Shown here: positions 14,371 through 20,952 of the stretch, piece after piece
Layout: each line of letters opens with the position of its first letter
Position numbering within the stretch: position 1 is the first letter of the stretch
Program-made: the position numbers and the translations under genes
The notes under the pieces: generated by a model
Seen by the model: only the letters and a program-made list of their open reading frames with translations
The model's database searches: none
Told to the model about the DNA's origin: nothing
DNA from: a bacterium
GTDB lineage: Bacteria > SM23-81 > DAOVCL01
NCBI GenBank assembly: GCA_029932675.1
Contig: JAOZPP010000036.1
Location: 1-30,277, forward strand
Direction: 5' to 3'
DNA: 30,277 bases

Positions 14371-14948
14371 TCCAATCCTCTAAGGGTTCCCCTTATAAAC
14401 TCCTCCCTCTTCTCCGCGGTGGGGATCTCCTCGGAAATCTCCCTCACAATCCTTTCTCTCTCCTCGGAAGTGAGAGGCTCAGGCCAATTTTTCCTCTTCT
14501 CCTCCAAAATGTAGCCAGCTATGGGGCCCACTGCCCGTTTTAGTTCTTTTTCCAAGGTCATCCACCACTGAGCATCCCCAACCTCCAATACCTCCTTCTG
14601 GCTGACCTCTCCTTGGAACTGATTCCTCAAATCTTGAATCTGTAGCCCGGTGGAAAGCCTAAGGAGAACAGGGTTTATCTTTGGGGTGTGAAAAAGACAC
14701 AAAAACCCCCTTTCCAAGTTCTTGATGAGAGCCCTCTCCTTCCCGAAATTGATCTCTACTTCCTCCACCTTCTCCCCTATTCCCTCAAGACCAAAGATAG
14801 ACCTGGCCAAAATGGATGTGGCCTTAGCTACTTTACCTTCCCTTCCCCCCTCCCGCAGGGAGGAGGCCAAAAGCCTACCTTCCCGGTCACTGAGGAAGAC
14901 CTCAATTATCCCAGGAATGCTCCCTATTCTCTTTACTATCTCCTCCAT
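14367..14948 (-). CDS. Roadblock/LC7 protein with C-terminal 'GPIA' helical domain
   Basis: Residues 1-110 match the Roadblock fold ('MEEIVKRIGSIPGIIEVFLSD', shortened: 'RIGSIPGIIEVFLSDREG', 'AKATSILARSIFG', 'GFLCLFHTPKINP'). Residues about 125-193 form a second, helical domain with 'LEKELKRAVGPIAGYILEE' and 'EERERIVREISEEIP...KREEFIRGTL'. This resembles small C-terminal domains carrying a GPIA motif that occur on some bacterial kinases and cyclases, whose function is not known to me. ATG 14948 is preferred: AAAGGGTGA sits upstream and the start matches the sister protein at 11771. GTG 14957 is the alternative. The gene overlaps both neighbours. Role inferred only from context. Confidence 0.8.
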   Translation of the reverse strand: MEEIVKRIGSIPGIIEVFLSDREGRLLASSLREGGREGKVAKATSILARSIFGLEGIGEKVEEVEINFGKERALIKNLERGFLCLFHTPKINPVLLRLSTGLQIQDLRNQFQGEVSQKEVLEVGDAQWWMTLEKELKRAVGPIAGYILEEKRKNWPEPLTSEERERIVREISEEIPTAEKREEFIRGTLRGLE

Positions 14949-14949
14949 C

Positions 14950-16176
14950 TCATTCACCCTTTAAGAAGGTTCTCGCCTCTTCTTCCAACCTCCCCCTCTC
15001 AGCTCCTTCCTCAAGGAGGAGACCAAAATAGAGGCACCTCCCTTCCATGATGAGGAGCCTACCATCCTTTACCTCCACCCAGCAAGACTCTGGCTTGCCC
15101 AACTCCAGAAGATCGGAGGCCTGAGAGATCGCCCCCCCTAAATAGAGCGAAGTTGCCCCCCAGAGGTCGGTAAGGCGGGAGGAGTCTGGACCCTCTAAAC
15201 TTGACCCTAAGACAACTCCATCCTTGGCCACAACAACAGCCCCCTTTACCCCTTCTATTCCTTTGAGCTTATAGGAAAGGTCGGCATATTTGCTCCTCCC
15301 TTCCCCCTGAGGAAGACCTTCTGGCGGGGCTACTTCTCGAGGTGAAGGCTGTTGTTCGGAGGAGGGTTCCTTCTGGGGATCTCCCTCTATGGAGCGGTTC
15401 GGCTCATCTATGGTTGATTCCTCTATGTGAGGGGCCGCGTCTACCCTATCCTCTTCATACTTTATCTGCTCGGCTTTCATATTCTCATCAAGGATTTGAC
15501 TCCCCCGAAGAAGGAGGGCTTGCCAGTCAGCATAGATCGTCCTGGGGGGAGGCTGGAATTGATCCCTTGTCTCAAACTTACCCTCTTGCCAACCCAATAA
15601 CTTGAAGAATGCTTCCTCGCCCACCAATTCCCCACATCGGGCATGGGTTATCTCACCGCCCTGAAAGTAGATCTCCCCTTCCTCTCCATTAAAGGAGACC
15701 TTCAGGGCACAAGTAAGTTTCCCCAGACAGTTTATCTGGATTATGTCATTAAGTTGGAGGCCATTTCCCTTCTCTTGAATGGCCTTCTTAGATGGCCTTC
15801 TCTTCTTTAATGCCTTGTGAAGTAACTCCTCCATCTCCTCCATCTCAAATGGCTTCTCTATATAATAGAGCGAACCAGAGGTAACGGCTTTCTGCTGAAT
15901 CTGTGGGGATCCATAAGCAGTCATCACAATCACATCAATGGAAGGATAGGTAGCTTTTATCCTACTCAAGAGCTTCAATCCATCCATCCCCGGCATCCTG
16001 ATATCGGTGATCACCAGGTCAATTGGATTCTTCTCCAGGACCTCCAGCGCCTCATCGCCAGTGGTCGCCGTGAGGACTTCCAAGTTTCCATGGGCCTTGG
16101 AGAGGCTCTTAGACATCCCCCAAGTGAGCGTCTCCTCATCATCCACAATCAGAACTCTGTTTTTAGCCCTACTCAT
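14950..16176 (-). CDS. Response regulator: REC + DUF4388 + Roadblock/LC7
   Basis: This 408-residue protein combines three domains. Residues 1-125 are a receiver with acidic pocket 'VDDEE', phospho-acceptor Asp58 ('VITDIRMPGMDG') and 'MTAYG...EKPF'. Residues about 138-235 fit DUF4388/PatA-type ('LQLNDIIQINCLGKLT', 'GEIYFQGGEITHARCGELVGEEAFFKLLGW', cut: 'GEITHARCGELVGEEA'), a module found in gliding and heterocyst regulators. A charged, Pro/Glu-rich linker of about 65 residues leads to a Roadblock domain at about 305-405 ('GVKGAVVVAKDGVVLGSSL'). It could bring phosphorylation control to the GTPase/Roadblock complex, in a way analogous to RomR in Myxococcus but with different architecture. The start has AGGAGGGG five bases upstream. 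It follows the previous gene by 37 bp. Confidence 0.87.
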   Translation of the reverse strand: MSRAKNRVLIVDDEETLTWGMSKSLSKAHGNLEVLTATTGDEALEVLEKNPIDLVITDIRMPGMDGLKLLSRIKATYPSIDVIVMTAYGSPQIQQKAVTSGSLYYIEKPFEMEEMEELLHKALKKRRPSKKAIQEKGNGLQLNDIIQINCLGKLTCALKVSFNGEEGEIYFQGGEITHARCGELVGEEAFFKLLGWQEGKFETRDQFQPPPRTIYADWQALLLRGSQILDENMKAEQIKYEEDRVDAAPHIEESTIDEPNRSIEGDPQKEPSSEQQPSPREVAPPEGLPQGEGRSKYADLSYKLKGIEGVKGAVVVAKDGVVLGSSLEGPDSSRLTDLWGATSLYLGGAISQASDLLELGKPESCWVEVKDGRLLIMEGRCLYFGLLLEEGAERGRLEEEARTFLKGE

Positions 16177-16213
16177 CTATTCCCCTCCTAAACTTAGCCT
16201 TAAGGAGATGGCC

Positions 16214-16831
16214 TCAAACATAGACTTGAACCACATCTCCCTCTTTGGCACCTAACCTCCTGGCATCATGGGAAATCATTCTCACCACCTTTCCCAATCC
16301 CTTTTTATGCATAACCCTAAAAACCCTTACCTTCCCCCCCTTACGCACAGAGGCTCGGTGAACCTTTCCCTCCCCCTCCAGGCTCCACCCCTTTACTAGC
16401 TGTTCATCTACCCAGATCTGTCCCCCCTTCAGGGCCAAACCCTTCATATACTCCACCTTCAACTCCTGGGGCTCTATCCGGGGAGCCTTAGCCGATTCCA
16501 AGGACTGCTCTATCCTCTTGGCAGCCACATCTACAGTAAGGTTTAAAAGGGGGATGTTAATATCTTTACTGCACAATATGACTAACATCCCAGATCCAAT
16601 AACCCTAGCTATTACCCTCCCTTTGGCAAAGCAAAGGTCAAACTCCTCAGGGTTAACCTGGGCAAACCTCAGCGACCTCACCGTCTGAATTATCTCCCAG
16701 CTCACAGCCTTAAGGGACTCCTCGGGATAATTATTCTTGTCCACCGAGGAGAGTATTTCGCCTTTTCCATCGGCCACAAAGGAACCCTCCACCCCAACCA
16801 TAGCATTTATGTCCTTCAAGATCCCTTTCAT
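16214..16831 (-). CDS. Roadblock/LC7 protein with unassigned C-terminal domain
   Basis: The 205-residue protein begins with a Roadblock domain (1-115: 'MKGILKDINAMVGVEGSFVAD' type start, shortened 'DINAMVGVEGSFVADGKG', and 'GSGMLVILCSKDINIPLLNL'). The last 80 residues form a basic, beta-rich domain ('GKVHRASVRKGGKVRVFRV', 'GKVVRMISHDARRLGAKEGDVVQVYV'). The final 'ARRLGAKEGDVVQV' phrase recalls beta-barrel domains with an 'LGLKDGD-V' hairpin, as seen in AbrB-like and molybdopterin-dinucleotide-binding folds, but I do not assign it. It is joined by an ATGA overlap to the first gene of the operon. Binding partner and ligand are unknown. Confidence 0.78.
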   Translation of the reverse strand: MKGILKDINAMVGVEGSFVADGKGEILSSVDKNNYPEESLKAVSWEIIQTVRSLRFAQVNPEEFDLCFAKGRVIARVIGSGMLVILCSKDINIPLLNLTVDVAAKRIEQSLESAKAPRIEPQELKVEYMKGLALKGGQIWVDEQLVKGWSLEGEGKVHRASVRKGGKVRVFRVMHKKGLGKVVRMISHDARRLGAKEGDVVQVYV

Positions 16832-17163
16832 CTCCTCTCTTTACCTCCCATTCCTGCCTCGACCCGATCCTCTACAAGTGATAAGGATGCCTCAGGTTTG
16901 AGGGATAGGCCAAGGTAGTTTCCCTCCATATCATAGATCAACATCCTCCTGCCCGAGCCATGAAAGGATCCCTTTTCGAACTTCCCCAACTGCAACTTCT
17001 CCCCCACCTTTGAGGCCATCTGGGCAACAAATACAGCAAGTGCTGCCGTTTCTTCGGGATATCCCTTTCCACCTTGACCCAAAACAACTCCTTCCGGGGA
17101 GGAAAAGACCGTCTCCTTCACCTCCTCCAGTTGGGATAGGGATTGGGTTATCTTATCGAACAT
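16828..17163 (-). CDS. Roadblock/LC7-like protein, first gene of the operon
   Basis: The 111-residue protein shows the Roadblock outline: an N-terminal helix 'MFDKITQSLSQLEEVKETV', a beta pair 'FSSPEGVVLGQG', a central Ala-rich helix 'ETAALAVFVAQMASKVGE', a beta pair 'GRRMLIYDMEGNYLGLSLKP' and a final helix. It is divergent, so the assignment rests on length and pattern as well as on neighbours. AGGAGGT lies six bases before the ATG, and a consensus sigma-54 promoter lies about 60 bp upstream. Its stop overlaps the next start (ATGA). As promoter-proximal gene it would be the first translated component of the block. Confidence 0.75.
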   Translation of the reverse strand: MFDKITQSLSQLEEVKETVFSSPEGVVLGQGGKGYPEETAALAVFVAQMASKVGEKLQLGKFEKGSFHGSGRRMLIYDMEGNYLGLSLKPEASLSLVEDRVEAGMGGKERR

Positions 17164-17223
17164 TCCCCTACCTCCTCTCCTAATCTTCTTGTCCCCGTTA
17201 GCACCTTTCTTTTCCTTTATTTT

Positions 17224-17239
17224 TGCAAATTCTGTGCCA
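17224..17239 (-). promoter_or_regulatory. Sigma-54 (-24/-12) promoter of the Roadblock-MglA-pilus block
   Basis: On the minus strand the sequence is TGGCACAGAATTTGCA. It fits the sigma-54 pattern TGGCAC-R-N4-TTGCW at every defined position, with GG and GC exactly ten bases apart. The start site would fall near 17213, leaving a leader of about 50 nt before the ATG at 17163. Sigma-54 promoters need an NtrC-type activator; PilR, the last gene of the same block, is the obvious candidate. No activator binding site was identified upstream. Confidence 0.85.
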
Positions 17240-17357
17240 TTTCTCCATTTGGAGTCATTTAAATAAATCCCCTATTTTCAAGAGGATATAGAACCTCATC
17301 TGGTTTTCAAATCTTTCGCCTGATTGAAATTAGGCCATCTGCATAGGGGTATAAAAA

Positions 17358-17385
17358 GAAAATCCAGCTTAATAGCTGGATTTTC
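17358..17385 (-). terminator. Rho-independent terminator after comB
   Basis: GAAAATCCAGCT (17358-17369) and AGCTGGATTTTC (17374-17385) form a perfect 12-bp stem with a four-base loop. On the minus strand the stem ends in TTTTC and runs on into TTTTTAT. It lies about 50 bp past the comB stop and separates that transcript from the sigma-54-driven block. On the plus strand it also ends in TTTTC, so it could work both ways. Confidence 0.85.
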
Positions 17386-17434
17386 TGAAGGTTAAATGAA
17401 GGAAACCTTTCTGTGCGAAAATCGAACACTACCT

Positions 17435-18151
17435 CTACCGGGTCATCTTCACTAGCTTCCCCTCCTCCATTTTAGGAATTAGATTGACCGAATTGAGGCG
17501 ACCACAAAGGGAGACGTCCTCCTCGAAACCCAATTCAATGAGGTATCTGCCATGGCTTGAGTTACGCAACATACCCAATATGTCCTGAGAATACCTCTGA
17601 TAAAGTGCCTGGGCAGCTAAGGCTCCATCATTAAGCTCTTCTGCCTGCAGATGATCGACAAACATCCCTCCACCCACTGCATCCTCAACGGCAAACTTCC
17701 CCAATTTTCCGGCACAAACAATGGTTAGATCGGTATCGATTCTGGATAGATAGCGAAGCAACCCCTGGAAGTTAAGAAATGAGCCCACCACAAGGGTGCT
17801 TGCCCCTTGCGCTTGGGCAATTGCTTTCGATCCATTAGTAGTAGCGAAGATGAGGGTCTTTCCCTCTACCACGTTCCTCTTGAACTCCCGCGGAGAGTTG
17901 CCCAGATCGAACCCCTCAATCTTCCTCCCCCCTCTCTCCCCACAGAGCAGAACATTCTCCCTCCCCAAGGAGTGGGCCAGCTCTGTTGCCTCATCTGCAC
18001 TTTGAGTGGGGATTATCCCCCGTGATCCGTTCTTCAGAGCCCTAATTATAGAGGCACTTGCCCGCAGGATATCAACGACAACTACCGTCCTCCCGCTAAG
18101 CTCATCCTCAGAAACCTCACCCGGAGTAAAGTAGAGATCGATCCTTCTCAT
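17435..18151 (-). CDS. comB: 2-phosphosulfolactate phosphatase family protein (ComB)
   Basis: The 238-residue protein fits the ComB family. The founding member removes phosphate from 2-phosphosulfolactate in coenzyme M synthesis in methanogens, and homologues are common in bacteria without coenzyme M. Family marks are 'VVDILRASASIIRAL', 'CGERGGRKIEGFDLGNSP', 'ATTNGSKAI', 'IVCAGKLGKFAVEDAVGGG' and a C-terminal 'DVSLCGRLNSVNLIP'. The ATG overlaps the gcvT stop (ATGA), so the pair is co-transcribed from the promoter before gcvT. In this organism the true substrate is uncertain; a sulfolactate or other sulfonate route is possible. Confidence 0.92.
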   Translation of the reverse strand: MRRIDLYFTPGEVSEDELSGRTVVVVDILRASASIIRALKNGSRGIIPTQSADEATELAHSLGRENVLLCGERGGRKIEGFDLGNSPREFKRNVVEGKTLIFATTNGSKAIAQAQGASTLVVGSFLNFQGLLRYLSRIDTDLTIVCAGKLGKFAVEDAVGGGMFVDHLQAEELNDGALAAQALYQRYSQDILGMLRNSSHGRYLIELGFEEDVSLCGRLNSVNLIPKMEEGKLVKMTR

Positions 18152-19248
18152 CGATGGGATCCATAGGTGTAAAATGGCCGCTTCACAACCCTCCCCTCAA
18201 CCATCTTTCCCCTAACCTCCACCTGAACCTTTGTCCCCAAGGCTGAAGCTTCGGTGGGGAGGTAGCCCATAGCAATGCCAACGTTTAAAGAAGGGGAAAA
18301 GATGCCGCTGGTGATGGTCCCCTGTTGCTTTCCATCGAGCAAAATGGGATAGCCCTTGCGAGGAAAGGAGTTATTCTCCAATTCAATGCCCACTAACTTC
18401 CTCTTTATCCCCTTCTCCTTTTGGTCCAAAAGGGCCTCCTTACCAATAAAATCCTTGGCCTCTAATTTAGTTATCCAACCAAGCCCAGCCTCCAATGGAG
18501 TAGTGGTCCTATCTATATCATTCCCATAGAGGCAATAACCCATCTCTAAACGGAGGGAATCCCTCGCCCCCAAGCCTATCGGCTCTATCCCGTATTCCCT
18601 TCCTGCCTCGACCACCGACGTCCAAAGCTGGGAGGCATAGTGGGGGGGGAAATAGAGCTCAAAGCCATCCTCTCCAGTGTAGCCCGTGCGAGAGAAAAGC
18701 ATCCTCACCCCATCTACCTCCCCTTCGGTTGCCCAATAATAGCCTAACCCATTCAAATTGGCCTTTGTCAACTTGGCCAGAACATCCCTTGCCCTTGGTC
18801 CCTGAATGGCCAGAAGCGCGGTCTGATCGCTTCTATTCTTTACCTCCACATCCTCCTCCAGGTTTTCCTGTAACCACTGGAAGTCCTTCTCTATATTGGA
18901 GGCGTTAACTACAAATAGGAAACAGTCCCTTAACCTATAGACCAGAAGGTCGTCTACAATACCCCCGTTAGGATAACACATAGCTGAGTATTGTACCTGG
19001 TAGAGGGCAAGTTTAGAGGCATCGTTGGTGGTTACCTTCTGCACGAATTGCAGGGCCTCTGGCCCCCTCACCTCGATCTCCCCCATATGAGAGAGGTCGA
19101 ACATCCCCACAGAGGATCTTACCCTCCGGTGTTCGGCAACTATGCTGCGGTAGTAAATGGGCATAGCGAACCCCGCGAAGTTCACCATCTTGGCACCTAC
19201 CTTGGCGTGTAGCTCATAAAACGGGGTCCTCTTCCCCTTAGCTGACAT
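18148..19248 (-). CDS. gcvT: Aminomethyltransferase, glycine cleavage T protein
   Basis: The 366-residue protein is the tetrahydrofolate-dependent T protein of the glycine cleavage system. It releases ammonia from the aminomethyl-lipoyl H protein and forms methylene-tetrahydrofolate. Typical elements are 'GAKMVNFAGFAMPIYY', 'DLSHMGEIEVRG', 'NGGIVDDLLVYRL', 'VNASNIEKDF', 'GYTGEDGFELYFP', 'GLGARDSLRLEMGYCLYGNDI' (shortened: 'GARDSLRLEMGYCLYG') and 'TPLEAGLGW'. Length is usual. No gcvH or gcvP is nearby; in many bacteria they follow gcvT, but here comB does. The ATG is read from a sigma-70 promoter at 19366-19394. Confidence 0.96.
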   Translation of the reverse strand: MSAKGKRTPFYELHAKVGAKMVNFAGFAMPIYYRSIVAEHRRVRSSVGMFDLSHMGEIEVRGPEALQFVQKVTTNDASKLALYQVQYSAMCYPNGGIVDDLLVYRLRDCFLFVVNASNIEKDFQWLQENLEEDVEVKNRSDQTALLAIQGPRARDVLAKLTKANLNGLGYYWATEGEVDGVRMLFSRTGYTGEDGFELYFPPHYASQLWTSVVEAGREYGIEPIGLGARDSLRLEMGYCLYGNDIDRTTTPLEAGLGWITKLEAKDFIGKEALLDQKEKGIKRKLVGIELENNSFPRKGYPILLDGKQQGTITSGIFSPSLNVGIAMGYLPTEASALGTKVQVEVRGKMVEGRVVKRPFYTYGSHR

Positions 19249-19584
19249 CTACACCTACCCCCTGATTCCCTTCGCCCTTAAATCCTAACCAGCACAGAGG
19301 GGCTCAAACCCTCCCTAACATTCAGGAATTTCTGTAGAAAACCCAAATTTCCAGCCATCGGGGCAAATATAAGTGTCCTCTACCTTTCTGTCAAGGGATT
19401 TATAAGAGATCTGTTGGCGATATTATGGGATCCTTAAAGTGGGAAGAGGCTTAGCAGAGATTATTCCCTACAATCGGTACCAGCACCCTCAGAGTTAGTT
19501 TTTGCTGGTCTGGCAGAATGGGGACCCTAAAATTAAGGAAAGGTTTAGATAACGCTGGGCAAGAAGGGGGCCTATCTTCTCCCT
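19249..19584. other. Intergenic region between clc and gcvT
   Basis: This 336-bp gap holds the gcvT promoter and a leader of about 110 nt. The leader contains a small hairpin (GAGGG at 19297-19301 with CCCTC at 19309-19313). I looked for a glycine riboswitch and did not see its conserved cores. Nearer clc, ACCAGCA (19479-19485) and TGCTGGT (19503-19509) form a 7-bp stem without a T-run, a doubtful end signal for clc. No gene is seen. Confidence 0.6.
19366..19394 (-). promoter_or_regulatory. Sigma-70 promoter for gcvT-comB
   Basis: On the minus strand TTGACA (19389-19394), a 17-bp spacer and TATATT (19366-19371) form a near-perfect housekeeping promoter (11 of 12 positions). Transcription should start around 19359, about 110 nt before the gcvT ATG. 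Confidence 0.8.
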
Positions 19585-20952
19585 TCAAGGTTTGGCCGTG
19601 ATTGAAGTGTAGTCGTAGATGACCTTCGGCCGGCCAACCATATAACCGATTACCCCTCCTAAGATAGCCGGCAAACCAAAGTTAAAACCAAACATCTCTA
19701 TACAGATCACGATGCTCGCGATGGGAACATTTAGTATTGCCCCTAAGGAACCTGCTATCCCAACAACGATGAGAGCTAAGTGCATACCGGAATCGGTCAC
19801 CCCAAAGGAAGTAGCCACCAGATCACCGGCCAAAGCCCCCAGCATTATAGAGGGAAAGGTAAAGCCAGCGCTCCCCCCAGAACCAATGGTCAGGGCAGTA
19901 GTGGCCATCTTCCCCAGCACAAGAAGGACTATGGAGAAAAGGGCAAAGGTGGTAAACGTGGATCTTGGCTGGAGGATCTCCTTAAGGGTGTCAGCACCCA
20001 CCCCGATCACCTCTATCCCCACAACCAAACCAAGGAGTCCACAACCAATTCCCCCCAAGGCGGGCTTGAGGCCATCGCTGATCCTTACCCTCTCAAAGAA
20101 GGCAGATACCTTCTCGTAAATGGTGATAAAAAGGAGACCTATCCAACCACTGAGGATAGCGGCCAGCAAGAAGAGGGGGATCTCACTGGGGCGAAAGGAA
20201 AAAGGTCTTCTCCCCCAGGAAGGGCCAAAATCGGTAATCAAACCAAACATCGTGTACCCTAAAGCGCTGGATAAGATCGCTGGGAACAACTTCCGATAGT
20301 TTATGGAAGCAGCATAGAGTATCTCCACTGCAAAGATCCCACCCCCCAACGGGGCCTTCAACAGGGCCCCCAACGCTCCAGCTACCCCACACACTGTCGC
20401 TGTATCCAACTCCTCCTTCCTTAGGCTAAAAGGAGGAGAAAGGGTCTTTAGTTTCCTCGCCAAGAATGATCCAACCCCACCATTTACCAAGGCCATTGGG
20501 CCAACAAAACCTCCACTCCCCCCCAAACCAAGGGTAAATAGCCCAGCGAGGTATTTAAGAAGCGTAAGCCTCAGGGGGACAAACCCACCCTTTTCGTTGA
20601 CAGCGCGGATGTAGCTGGGTACTCCTTCACCCCTTGCCCCAGGTTCCATCCGATAAAAGAGCAGGCCTATTATTAGCCCTCCCAAAGCTGGCCCAGCGTA
20701 AACGAAGAGCTCCCGTGCTGGGAGCTGATAGAAAAAGAAGACGCCCCTCTTAAAAAGGTAAACCACCACTCCACTCGCCGTGCCAATGACGAAAGAGGTT
20801 AACGACCACCTCAGTATATAATTAAGGGTGCCTTCACCTTTTATCCCGAAAACATTCCACCGCTCACCAACGACTACATTCTTCATCGTGCGCATAAGGT
20901 GATACAACCCAATGGATGGCAAAAGAAGCGGGACTAAGGTCCTACCCTCCAT
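19585..20952 (-). CDS. ClC-family chloride channel/transporter
   Basis: The 455-residue membrane protein belongs to the ClC family of chloride channels and H+/Cl- antiporters. The selectivity-filter regions can be recognised: 'GLGGSGGFVGPMALVNGG' (the GSGIP-like and GREGP-like zone), 'KAPLGGGIFAVEIL', and 'GSGGSAGFTFPSIMLGA' (GxFxP region). Around ten or more hydrophobic segments are visible. No C-terminal CBS domains are present. The frame opens at ATG 20952, inside the end of the upstream regulator gene; ATG 20895 (residue 20) is an alternative. Ribosome sites are weak for both. Whether it exchanges protons cannot be told here. Its link with the kinase upstream may be only co-transcription. 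Confidence 0.9.
   Translation of the reverse strand: MEGRTLVPLLLPSIGLYHLMRTMKNVVVGERWNVFGIKGEGTLNYILRWSLTSFVIGTASGVVVYLFKRGVFFFYQLPARELFVYAGPALGGLIIGLLFYRMEPGARGEGVPSYIRAVNEKGGFVPLRLTLLKYLAGLFTLGLGGSGGFVGPMALVNGGVGSFLARKLKTLSPPFSLRKEELDTATVCGVAGALGALLKAPLGGGIFAVEILYAASINYRKLFPAILSSALGYTMFGLITDFGPSWGRRPFSFRPSEIPLFLLAAILSGWIGLLFITIYEKVSAFFERVRISDGLKPALGGIGCGLLGLVVGIEVIGVGADTLKEILQPRSTFTTFALFSIVLLVLGKMATTALTIGSGGSAGFTFPSIMLGALAGDLVATSFGVTDSGMHLALIVVGIAGSLGAILNVPIASIVICIEMFGFNFGLPAILGGVIGYMVGRPKVIYDYTSITAKP

Noticed and set aside
19249-19358. Glycine riboswitch in the gcvT leader
   Set aside because: The 110-nt leader lacks the conserved glycine aptamer cores and has only one small hairpin.
20183-20392. 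Gly/Trp-rich antisense frame in the ClC gene
   Set aside because: It lies wholly within the well-supported clc coding sequence in another frame.
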